A stretch of DNA of 64,000 bases from JANMES01 sp038329865 (GTDB lineage: Bacteria; Planctomycetota; Phycisphaerae; Tepidisphaerales; Tepidisphaeraceae), in the NCBI GenBank assembly GCA_038329865.1, contig JBBQNK010000008.1, positions 1 through 64,000 of the forward strand, written 5' to 3'. The notes below the pieces were generated by a model. The model ran no database searches. It saw nothing but the letters and a program-made list of their open reading frames with translations, and was not told the DNA's origin. Both the position numbers and the translations under genes were made by a program. This document shows, piece by piece, positions 41,134-48,735 of this stretch; within the stretch, counting starts at the first letter, position 1; every line of letters begins with the position of its first letter.

Positions 41134-42858
41134 ATGGCACTGACCAGCGCGCTGTACACGGGACTTTCAGGTCTGGACGTCAACCAGACCAAGCTCAACG
41201 TCGTCGGCAACAACATCGCCAACGCCAACACCACCGGATTCAAGAGCAGCCGCGCATTGTTCGCGTCGCAGTTCTACGTCACCGATATTGCCGGCTCGGC
41301 GCCGAGCAGCGAATCCGGCGGCACGAACCCTTCGCAGCGCGGCCTGGGTGCGAATGTCTCGACCATCCAGCGCGATTTCTCCGCGGGATCGCTCGAAACC
41401 ACTGGCAAGTCCACCGATCTTGCCCTCGACGGCGACGGCTTCTTCGTCATTCAAGGCAGCAGCCAGAAGTTCACCCGCGACGGATCATTTTCGCTAAACA
41501 GCGCCAATCAACTCGTCACGTCCAGAGGCGATTTCGTCCAGGGCTTCGGCGTGGATACCGAAAATAATGTCATTCCCGGCACGTTGCAGAACATTGATAT
41601 CCCCCTCGGCCAAGTGACCGAAGCGGCCGCGACTGAGAACGTTAAACTCGCCGGTAACTTAAATGCGAATGGCGTGATCGGCAGCGGGGCGAGCATCCTC
41701 AACAGCCAGGCGCTCGCGCTTAAAACCGGTGCGACTTCGACCGTGCTCGACGGAACGGCCCTGGTGAGCGACCTGTCCAACGTGGCCACGCCGGGTTCGG
41801 CGCTATTTAACGTCGGCGACACGCTGAACATGGCAGGCAAGCAAAACGGCCGGTCGCTATCGGCGTCTGCTTTCACAGTGACATCGACTTCGACAGTCGA
41901 CGACCTGCTCGGCTTCTTCAACCAAGGCCTGGGAATCGATACCAGCATTACCTCATCGCCGACACCCGGCGCGACGATCGAAACTATCGGCGGCCAGACC
42001 AAGCTGGTCGTTACAGGGAACGTCGGTGTTGAAAACTCTCTCTCGCTCGCAGGCGCTGCGCTGGTCAACGCCACCGGCCTCGACCCGCTGGTGTTCGACG
42101 ACGGCGTGAACTCCGCCGGCATTGCCAGCTCGCCTACGGGCGAATCCATTCACACCAGTTTCGTCGGCTACGATTCGCTCGGCACGCCGGTAACCGTTGA
42201 CATCACTGCCACGCTGGAGAGCAAGGCCGACACCGGCAACACCTGGCGGTTCATCGCCACCAGCGGCGATGACACCGACATCAATGTGCTCGGCAGCAAC
42301 GGCATTCTACTCGGCAGCGGCACCCTGACCTTTGACAGCACCGGCAAACTTTCAGGAAGCACCGGCACCACGCTTTCGATCGACCGTGCCGGCACTGGCG
42401 CAGGTTCGCCCGTCACGCTTAAATTAAACTTCGACAGCACCACGAGCCTCACAAGCAATAAGTCCGACCTCGTGACCACGGACCAGGACGGCTCGCCGAT
42501 CGGCACGCTGACTTCATTTTCGATCGGCAGCGACGGCGTGATCACCGGCTCGTTCACGAACGGATTGACCAAGCCGCTCGGCCAGGTTGCGATCGCCATG
42601 TTCAACAATCCGAACGGTTTGCAGGATATCGGCAGCAATGATTTCATCACCGGCGCCAATAGCGGGTTGCCGATCATCACCAGCCCCGACCAGCTCGGCG
42701 CCGGCGAGATCCGCTCCGGCTCGCTGGAACTGAGCAACGTCGACTTGTCGAAAGAATTTATCAACCTGATCATCGCCCAGACGGGATTCTCGGCCTCGAG
42801 TCGAGTCATCACGACGAGCGATCAGCTGGTCACCGAACTGCTGAATTCGTCACGGTGA
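41134..42858 (+). CDS. flgE: Flagellar hook protein FlgE
   Basis: Builds the hook, the universal joint of the flagellum. The 574-residue protein has the N-terminal rod/hook motif SALYTGLSGLDVNQTKLNVV followed by NNIANANTTGFKSSRALF (about residues 28-45), the FlgE region D0-D1 with LALDGDGFFVIQG (about 103-115), a large Thr/Ser-rich variable surface region (about 160-470) and the C-terminal EFINLIIAQTGFSASSRVI (about 540-558). GGAAAG lies 7 bases upstream of the ATG. The long middle domains suggest several added surface domains. A terminator follows. Confidence 0.96.
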   Translation: MALTSALYTGLSGLDVNQTKLNVVGNNIANANTTGFKSSRALFASQFYVTDIAGSAPSSESGGTNPSQRGLGANVSTIQRDFSAGSLETTGKSTDLALDGDGFFVIQGSSQKFTRDGSFSLNSANQLVTSRGDFVQGFGVDTENNVIPGTLQNIDIPLGQVTEAAATENVKLAGNLNANGVIGSGASILNSQALALKTGATSTVLDGTALVSDLSNVATPGSALFNVGDTLNMAGKQNGRSLSASAFTVTSTSTVDDLLGFFNQGLGIDTSITSSPTPGATIETIGGQTKLVVTGNVGVENSLSLAGAALVNATGLDPLVFDDGVNSAGIASSPTGESIHTSFVGYDSLGTPVTVDITATLESKADTGNTWRFIATSGDDTDINVLGSNGILLGSGTLTFDSTGKLSGSTGTTLSIDRAGTGAGSPVTLKLNFDSTTSLTSNKSDLVTTDQDGSPIGTLTSFSIGSDGVITGSFTNGLTKPLGQVAIAMFNNPNGLQDIGSNDFITGANSGLPIITSPDQLGAGEIRSGSLELSNVDLSKEFINLIIAQTGFSASSRVITTSDQLVTELLNSSR

Positions 42859-42948
42859 TCGTTTCGGTGATCGGCGGAACAATCCAACGCGGCCGCTAAA
42901 ACACGGCGGCTGCAACCGAGTGGGCAGGATGCCCCTGGTGATTCCTGA

Positions 42949-42994
42949 GCCCTCGCGGCAGGTGTTTATTCTGCTGTCGCGGGGGCCTTTTTTT
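42949..42994 (+). terminator. Rho-independent terminator after flgE
   Basis: A GC-rich stem (GCCCTCGCGGCAG pairing with CTGCTGTCGCGGGGGC, with small bulges) around loop GTGTTTATT is followed by seven T (42988-42994). It lies 90 bases after the flgE stop and just before flbD, separating the hook genes from the export genes. Confidence 0.85.
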
Positions 42995-43010
42995 AAACGG
43001 AGGTAGAACG

Positions 43011-43205
43011 ATGATCGTTCTTACCCGACTCAATGGCCAGCAGATCGTGATGAACGCGGACAAGATTCGCTATATCGAGTCCACGCCCGACACGGTCGTC
43101 TGCACCGATCACGGCGAAAAGCTGATGGTGAAGGAAACGCTGCAGGAAGTGACTAAACGCGCGATTGAGTACGCCCGAGTGATTCGTCGCGCGATTTCAG
43201 ACTGA
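43011..43205 (+). CDS. flbD: FlbD family flagellar protein
   Basis: A 64-residue protein matching the short FlbD family found in flagellar operons: IVLTRLNGQQIVMNADKIRY (about residues 2-21) and ESTPDTVVCTDHGEKLMVKE (about 23-42), ending in a helix. Its function is poorly defined (it is unrelated to the Caulobacter NtrC-type FlbD). CGGAGGT ends 6 bases before the ATG, a near-perfect ribosome binding site, placed directly after the upstream terminator. Confidence 0.9.
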   Translation: MIVLTRLNGQQIVMNADKIRYIESTPDTVVCTDHGEKLMVKETLQEVTKRAIEYARVIRRAISD

Positions 43206-43244
43206 TACGCGATCTGACCATAAACAATAAGATACGCGTCGAGT

Positions 43245-43300
43245 GCCGCTTGCGGTTTCGCCGCGTCACCCCCGTAAAACGCTGCGAAACCGCAAGCGGC
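43245..43300. repeat. Inverted repeat with CCGCTTGCGG core (planctomycete-like REP)
   Basis: GCCGCTTGCGGTTTCG at 43245-43260 and its exact complement at 43285-43300 flank a 24-nt spacer. Each arm contains the self-complementary CCGCTTGCGG. It lies in the 221-bp gap between flbD and fliL, and the right arm is identical to copies inside ade and accB. Confidence 0.9.
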
Positions 43301-43426
43301 TGGTTCAACACGTCGATAAATCCCGATCGCCCGCAAGCTCAGCCGATCCTTTGCCGATATGGGTAATGGAACGAGGTGCGACATTCTCGCATTATCGGAC
43401 CCACCAAAGAAAGCGATCGGTTCACC

Positions 43427-44086
43427 ATGGCTGAAGAAAAAAAAGACGCGAAGCCCCCGGCCAAAGCAGATCACGCTGAAAAGCCCGACGCCCACGGCAA
43501 AGCCAAGGGCGGTGGAATCGGCGGGATGCTCACCAAGCTGCCGGTCCTGCTCGGTGGGGTCATGGTGATCGAAGCCGTCGTGCTTTTCGCCGGTTTCAAG
43601 TTCCTCGGCGGCGGGGCGACGAAAGTCGTGCTCGGTGCTGAACTGGCCAAGAACGATGAAGGCTCCAAAGGCGAAGCTGAACACGGCGGCGAAGGCGCCA
43701 AAGGCGAACACGGCGAAGGCGGCGCCGCCAAACCCGCGACCGACAAGAACAAGTCCGTCGAACTCGTCGTCGTTGAAATGAAGGCCCCGAACAAAATGTC
43801 CGGCAAGACCTTCTTATATGATGTCAGCATTTATGCGCTGGTGAAGGGTGCCAACGAGGAAGACGTAAAAAATACGCTCAAATCGCGCGAGGCCTTGATT
43901 AAAGATCGAATCCGAACGATCATTGCGCAGTCCGATCCCGAAAAGCTCGGGGGCGGATCAGAGCCGGGGCTCGAAACATTGCGGCGGCAAGTCAAGTATC
44001 AGCTTGACGAAATCGTCGGTGGCGACAAAAGCGTCATCGAAGAAGTGCTCATTCCGCGGTGCATCCCGTTCCGGACAGACTACTGA
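43427..44086 (+). CDS. fliL: Flagellar basal-body protein FliL
   Basis: A 219-residue inner-membrane protein that surrounds the stator and affects motor torque. It has a basic Lys/Ala-rich cytoplasmic N terminus, one helix (about residues 40-60; LPVLLGGVMVIEAVVLFAGF), a Glu/Gly/His-rich linker (about 75-115) and the FliL domain ending in QVKYQLDEIVGGDKSVIEEV then LIPRCIPFRTDY. The ATG at 43427 is chosen because upstream codons are not family-like and lie close to the repeat. The periplasmic linker is unusually rich in GEHG-type residues. Confidence 0.88.
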   Translation: MAEEKKDAKPPAKADHAEKPDAHGKAKGGGIGGMLTKLPVLLGGVMVIEAVVLFAGFKFLGGGATKVVLGAELAKNDEGSKGEAEHGGEGAKGEHGEGGAAKPATDKNKSVELVVVEMKAPNKMSGKTFLYDVSIYALVKGANEEDVKNTLKSREALIKDRIRTIIAQSDPEKLGGGSEPGLETLRRQVKYQLDEIVGGDKSVIEEVLIPRCIPFRTDY

Positions 44087-44089
44087 TTG

Positions 44090-44170
44090 TCGATTGGCTA
44101 GCGCCAATTGCTGATTGAAACCAGGCCCGTCGGAGACGACATTCAATCGGTCATCTAAAAATCGCCAATC
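44090..44170. repeat. Nested inverted repeats between fliL and fliN
   Basis: Outer arms CGATTGGC (44090-44097) and GCCAATCG (44163-44170) enclose inner arms GATTGAA (44112-44118) and TTCAATC (44141-44147). It resembles, in degenerate form, the GATTGAC-based repeat at 37789-37848. Confidence 0.55.
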
Positions 44171-44203
44171 GGCAGTTCCAGCGTTCGCCAAGGATGGTGA
44201 ATC

Positions 44204-44785
44204 ATGGCCGATGACAAACCGGTAGATCCCAACACAACCAACACCGATCCGGCCCCAGCGGCAGATTCCGCGCCTGCGGCGGATGCGTCGGGCGGGGCCG
44301 TCTCGCAGGCGGAGATCGACGCCGTGATGGCCGCCATGAACGCCGCCACGCCGCCGCCCGCTGGCGACGAAGTCGCGCCGGCCGACACGATCGACATGAC
44401 CAGCATTGATGAGCTGCTCAAATCCGCCAGCTTTGAAGACGCCTCCACCATGCAGGACGCCGTGCCGCTCTCGGCCCCTGCGCAGGAATTCAGTCTTCCG
44501 AATTTTCAGGAAGTGCTGGCCGACGCGCAAGTTTCCAGCATCGATCTGCTGCGCGATGTCGAGCTGAACGTGAAGATTGAGCTCGGCCGATCGCGCATGC
44601 TCGTCGAAGACGTGCTCAAGCTCGGCGAAGGCTCGGTGGTGGAACTCGACAAGCTCGCCGGCGATCCGGTGGACGTGTTTGTGAACAACCGGCTGGTCGC
44701 ACGAGGTGAAGTGCTCGTGCTTAATGATAATTTCTGCGTCCGCGTGAATGAGATCGTCGCCGGGGCGAAGGAAGAAGGGGCGTGA
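44204..44785 (+). CDS. fliN: Flagellar motor switch protein FliN
   Basis: Part of the C-ring that sets rotation direction and recruits export substrates. The 193-residue protein ends in a typical FliN/SpoA domain: LLRDVELNVKIELGRSRMLV (about residues 113-132) then GEGSVVELDKLAGDPVDVFVNNRLVARGEV in its expected order (about 141-170). The long N terminus is Ala/Pro-rich and contains VSQAEIDAVMAAM (about 32-44), similar to the FliM/FliY switch-binding motif. No fliM is seen in the window. The stop overlaps the fliO start (GTGA). Confidence 0.93.
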   Translation: MADDKPVDPNTTNTDPAPAADSAPAADASGGAVSQAEIDAVMAAMNAATPPPAGDEVAPADTIDMTSIDELLKSASFEDASTMQDAVPLSAPAQEFSLPNFQEVLADAQVSSIDLLRDVELNVKIELGRSRMLVEDVLKLGEGSVVELDKLAGDPVDVFVNNRLVARGEVLVLNDNFCVRVNEIVAGAKEEGA

Positions 44786-45471
44786 TTTTTCGCGGCCGAA
44801 CAGCCTGGCTGACGGTCTTGCTGCTGCTGATCGCGGCAGTGCCGCTCGCTGCACAAACGACTCATCCCGCGCCGCCGGCGGTCCAGGGCGTGCTCGAAAA
44901 AAAGGCAATCCAGCGCCCGGCGAGTATCGTCAACACAAAATCCACCAGCGGCACGCAGCCGCCATCGGTTTTGACCACCGGCATGGACACGACACGCGTC
45001 GTCCTCTCGCTGCTGCTGGTGATCGCGGCGATCTTCCTGCTGCGATGGATCGCACAGCAATTCTTCGGCGCGCCGTCCACCAAGCGATCGAGCCGGGCCG
45101 TCCAGGTCTTGTCACGATCGATGATCGCGCCCCGGCAGCACGTGCTGGTCCTGCAAGTCGGGCGACGCCTGGTCGTCGTGGGCGACAGTGGCTCGCAGAT
45201 GAATCCACTCTGCGAAATCACCGATGCCGACGAAATCGCCTCGCTGATCGGGCAACTCAGGCAGGATAAGGCCGCCCCAGTCACCCGAGCGTTCGGCAGC
45301 GTCTTCCGCCGGGCGGAGAAAGATTATTCGAGCGAGTCTTCCGATGGAGAGTCTTCCAAGCGTGAAGTAGCAGAGGACGCAGAACTCGATCCGGCATTGG
45401 CGACGACGCAAGCAGAATTGAGCGGATTGATCGACAAGGTGAGGAGCGTGTCCAAGCAGATCGGACAATAA
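44782..45471 (+). CDS. fliO: Flagellar biosynthesis protein FliO
   Basis: Helps assemble FliP into the export gate. A GTG-started 229-residue protein with an N-terminal signal-like segment (about residues 8-25), a membrane helix (about 75-93; VVLSLLLVIAAIFLLRW) and the FliO cytoplasmic domain with RAVQVLSRSMIAPRQHVLVL and VGRRLVVVGDSGSQM (about 107-143). The C-terminal third is acidic and variable. It overlaps fliN by 4 bases, and fliP follows after 149 bases. Confidence 0.85.
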   Translation: MIFRGRTAWLTVLLLLIAAVPLAAQTTHPAPPAVQGVLEKKAIQRPASIVNTKSTSGTQPPSVLTTGMDTTRVVLSLLLVIAAIFLLRWIAQQFFGAPSTKRSSRAVQVLSRSMIAPRQHVLVLQVGRRLVVVGDSGSQMNPLCEITDADEIASLIGQLRQDKAAPVTRAFGSVFRRAEKDYSSESSDGESSKREVAEDAELDPALATTQAELSGLIDKVRSVSKQIGQ

Positions 45472-45620
45472 GCAATCGGCCGCTGATTCGTCGGACGAAA
45501 ATCGCGAGACTGCAAAATCCGCTCTAAGCGGTGAACGAGGAGAACATCAGTTTCGTACTAGAAAAGTAAGTACATTAGCGCCACGCAGGATGCAACGAGC
45601 GCTCAACGGGGTGAATTGCG

Positions 45621-46442
45621 ATGAGAATGGAGTCTCTCGTAAAAATTACGCTATTACTGGTGGTTCTTGCCAGTCCACGCTTTGCGCGCGCTCAAGTCAG
45701 CGCACCTGAAGGTGTCTCCCCTGAAGCGCGCCTCGATCCTGTCGCGCCCACGCTTGTCCCGCCATCGCTGCAGTTGCCTGATCTGTCCAAGCGCGAAACC
45801 GTCTCGTCGGCCATGCAGATCATCATTCTGCTGACCGTGCTTTCACTCGCTCCCGCAATTTTGATCATGATGACCAGCTTCACCCGGCTGATCATCGTGC
45901 TTTCCCTGCTCCGCCAGGCGCTGGGCACGCAGAATTTGCCGCCCAACCAGGTGATGGTCGGCCTGGCGCTGTTCATGACGTTCCTGATCATGGGCCCGAC
46001 CCTCACCCGCGTGAACACCGAAGCCCTTCAGCCGTACATGAACGGCGAGATCGAGCAGCCCGATGCACTGACGCGCGCCCAAGTGCCCGTCCGCGAGTTC
46101 ATGGAAGCGCAGATCGTCGCCGCCCGCAACGAGGCCGATGTCGATCTTTTCACCGAGTTCTCCGGCAAGCCCCGCGCTGAAAAGTGGGAGGACGTCAGCA
46201 CGATCACGCTCATCCCGGCCTACATGATCAGCGAGCTCAAGACCGCGTTTCTTCTCGGCTTCAAAGTTTACCTGCCGTTCCTGATCATCGACATGGTGAT
46301 TTCATCCGTCCTGATCAGCATGGGCATGATGATGTTGCCGCCGGTTTTGATTTCGCTGCCATTTAAATTGCTGCTTTTCGTTTTGGTCGACGGATGGCAC
46401 TTGATTACTGGAAGCCTGATGGGTAGTTTTAGCAGCGCATAA
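45621..46442 (+). CDS. fliP: Flagellar export gate protein FliP
   Basis: Core channel component of the flagellar type III export gate. The 273-residue protein has a cleavable signal peptide (about residues 1-24), then SSAMQIIILLTVLSLAPAIL (about 61-80), MMTSFTRLIIVLSLLRQALG (about 83-102), QVMVGLALFMTFLIMGP and the C-terminal GFKVYLPFLIIDMVISSVLI (about 213-232) with MGMMMLPPVLISLPFKLLLF. These are hallmark FliP blocks. GGGGTGA lies before the ATG. Confidence 0.97.
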   Translation: MRMESLVKITLLLVVLASPRFARAQVSAPEGVSPEARLDPVAPTLVPPSLQLPDLSKRETVSSAMQIIILLTVLSLAPAILIMMTSFTRLIIVLSLLRQALGTQNLPPNQVMVGLALFMTFLIMGPTLTRVNTEALQPYMNGEIEQPDALTRAQVPVREFMEAQIVAARNEADVDLFTEFSGKPRAEKWEDVSTITLIPAYMISELKTAFLLGFKVYLPFLIIDMVISSVLISMGMMMLPPVLISLPFKLLLFVLVDGWHLITGSLMGSFSSA

Positions 46443-46547
46443 ACAATGCGTTCGCAAATCGTCATGGATGACGGATTGCGGGCACGGGGCAGGACGCCCC
46501 GATCTTCTCGCGGTGCAAGCCGCAACACTCATGGAAGGGTGTGACTC

Positions 46548-46811
46548 ATGACTATCGAGCAAGCCACCGATTTAATCCGCAATGCGTTACTTCTGGTCCT
46601 GTTGATCTCCGCGCCGATGCTTCTTATCGGCCTGGCGGTCGGCATCATCGTGTCGCTGCTGCAGGCGGTCACGCAAATCCAGGAACAGACGCTCACGTTC
46701 ATTCCGAAAATCGCCGCCATGGTGGGCGCGGCCATCATTCTCATGCCGTGGATCGGCCAGCGCCTGACCGAATACACACAGATGATGCTCGGAACTCAGC
46801 TTCACCCCTGA
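46548..46811 (+). CDS. fliQ: Flagellar export gate protein FliQ
   Basis: An 87-residue two-helix protein that joins FliP and FliR in the export gate. The helices are at about residues 13-37 and 52-72, and VGIIVSLLQAVTQIQEQTLTF followed by IPKI is the family signature (quoted here only in part). GGAAGGG lies about 9 bases upstream of the ATG. FliR follows after 31 bases. Confidence 0.96.
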   Translation: MTIEQATDLIRNALLLVLLISAPMLLIGLAVGIIVSLLQAVTQIQEQTLTFIPKIAAMVGAAIILMPWIGQRLTEYTQMMLGTQLHP

Positions 46812-46842
46812 TTTCTCGTACGTTTACTCGAGGCTTTGGGCG

Positions 46843-47634
46843 ATGTCTCTCAGCGCGCTGATCATCCTGGTTCCGACTTACGTGCTGGTTTTCTTCCGGT
46901 TGGCCGGAATGATGATCTACGCACCGCTGTTCGGCAGCTCGCGCATTCCTCGCCGCGTAAAGGTGCTGATCACGGCGATCCTCGCGCTCTCGCTGGCCGC
47001 GATCGTTCCGGCTCCGGCGAAACTCCCGGAGACGATCTGGGAACTCACCGTCGGCATCGCCGGCGAAATCATGTTCGGGCTGGCGATGGGTCTTGCGATG
47101 AGTTTCACGTTCATCGCCGTGCAGTGGGCGGGAGAAATCATCGGCCAGCAGATGGGATTCAACCTGGCCGAGACGTTCGATCCGCAGTTCGGCAGCCAGG
47201 GGTCGCTGGTGGGCGATTTGCTGTTCATGCTCACGCTGGTGATTTTTCTTACGATCCCCGAGCAGCTCGGCGGGCCGGGCCATCATGCGTTGCTCCGGGC
47301 CGTGCGGTCGAGCTTCGAGAATTTGCCGCTGCTTTCACTCGGCGTGAACGGGCGATTGCTCGATCTGCTTTTCGGCATGCTGGCGAGCACCACCACGCTC
47401 GCGCTGCAACTGGCCGCGCCGATGCTGGTGACGATGTTGATCGTCGATCTCGCGCTCGGGCTGATCGGCAAGACCATGCCGCAGTTCAACATCATGTCGG
47501 CCGGCGTGACGCTGCGAACGGTCGTTGGGATGGTTGTGCTGATTTTTGGAATTGCCCTGACGGGAACGGTCGTTCGCGATTCGCTGCTCGATGCAATGAA
47601 CACGGTAAGGCTCGCGTACTTTCACGGAACGTAG
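46843..47634 (+). CDS. fliR: Flagellar export gate protein FliR
   Basis: A 263-residue membrane protein with about six to seven helices. The N-terminal VFFRLAGMMIYAPLFGSSRI (about residues 16-35), then PRRVKVLITAILALSLA, the central VQWAGEIIGQQMGFNLAETF (about 93-112) and TMPQFNIMSAG (about 212-222) identify FliR. It completes the FliP-FliQ-FliR channel. FlhB starts 3 bases after its stop, consistent with translational coupling. Confidence 0.97.
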   Translation: MSLSALIILVPTYVLVFFRLAGMMIYAPLFGSSRIPRRVKVLITAILALSLAAIVPAPAKLPETIWELTVGIAGEIMFGLAMGLAMSFTFIAVQWAGEIIGQQMGFNLAETFDPQFGSQGSLVGDLLFMLTLVIFLTIPEQLGGPGHHALLRAVRSSFENLPLLSLGVNGRLLDLLFGMLASTTTLALQLAAPMLVTMLIVDLALGLIGKTMPQFNIMSAGVTLRTVVGMVVLIFGIALTGTVVRDSLLDAMNTVRLAYFHGT

Positions 47635-47637
47635 ACC

Positions 47638-48729
47638 ATGGCAGACGAAGACGGTGGCGACAAAACAGAAGCACCCACAGCCCGCCGGCGAGCCGAGGCG
47701 CGCGAGCAGGGCAACATCGCCCGCAGCATGGATCTGACGGCGGCGCTGCTCATGATCGGCTCGATGGTCCTGCTGAAAATGTACGGCATTAACGTGATCG
47801 CCGCGCTCAAAACATTCCTGGAGCAGATGCTCTCCGTTCAGTCGCTTTCGAACAACGATCCGGCTTCGGTCATGCTCGATTTCAGCCGCGCGATCATGAT
47901 GGTTGGCGTGGCGCTGGCGCCGCTGCTGATCGGGCTGGTTGTCATCGCGGTGCTTTCCAACATTCTGCAGGTCGGCTTCTTCTTCAACCCCGAGCGACTC
48001 ACCCCGAACCTCGCCGCGCTGAATCCGCTCAAGGGACTCGGCAAGCTCTTAGGCGGCGGCAAGGGGCCGATGGCGATGGTCATGAGCGTGATGAAACTCC
48101 TGCTCGTCTCCTACTTCGCCTACACCGCCATCCAGAACAAAATGGGCGCGATCGTGATGGCCCAGCAGCTCGGTTACATGCAGATTTTCGGCCTGGGCTC
48201 GGAAGTCATCTACAACATCGCCCTCCGCATCGGCATCGTGCTGTTTGTGCTCGCGCTCTTCGACTACGCGTACCAGCGCTACCGCATCGAGCAGGATCTG
48301 AAGATGAGCAAGCAGGAAGTGAAGGAAGAAATGCGCCGCATGGAAGGCGACCCTCACATCAAGCAGCGCCGCCGGCAGATCGCGATGCAGATCGCCCACA
48401 AGAAGCTTCAAAAGGACGTGCCGACCGCCGACGTGATCGTCACCAACCCCACGCACTTTGCCGTCGCACTCAAGTACGACAACGACTCCATGCACGCGCC
48501 GCGCGTCGTGGCCAAGGGCGCCGATTTGATGGCCCAGCGGATTCGAGAGATCGCGATCGCGAACGGCATACCGATTCTCGAGCGCAAGCCGCTTGCCCGG
48601 GCACTCTACAAGATGTGCGACGTGGGCGATGAAATCCCCGAGGAATTCTACTCCGCAGTCGCGGAGATTCTTGCGTATGTGTACGAACTGACTGGAAAAA
48701 TTAGAGAGAAGAGGATGCAACCCGCTTAG
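47638..48729 (+). CDS. flhB: Flagellar export switch protein FlhB
   Basis: Controls substrate switching from rod/hook to filament proteins through self-cleavage. The 363-residue protein begins DKTEAPTARRRAEAREQGNI (about residues 8-27), has four membrane helices (about 30-210), the linker KMSKQEVKEEMRRMEGDPHI (about 222-241) and the autocleavage site NPTH (about 267-270) followed by FAVALKYDNDSM. The C-terminal domain ends with PEEFYSAVAEILAYVYEL. It is translationally close to fliR (3 bases) and flhA (6 bases). Confidence 0.98.
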   Translation: MADEDGGDKTEAPTARRRAEAREQGNIARSMDLTAALLMIGSMVLLKMYGINVIAALKTFLEQMLSVQSLSNNDPASVMLDFSRAIMMVGVALAPLLIGLVVIAVLSNILQVGFFFNPERLTPNLAALNPLKGLGKLLGGGKGPMAMVMSVMKLLLVSYFAYTAIQNKMGAIVMAQQLGYMQIFGLGSEVIYNIALRIGIVLFVLALFDYAYQRYRIEQDLKMSKQEVKEEMRRMEGDPHIKQRRRQIAMQIAHKKLQKDVPTADVIVTNPTHFAVALKYDNDSMHAPRVVAKGADLMAQRIREIAIANGIPILERKPLARALYKMCDVGDEIPEEFYSAVAEILAYVYELTGKIREKRMQPA

Positions 48730-48735
48730 TGAACC

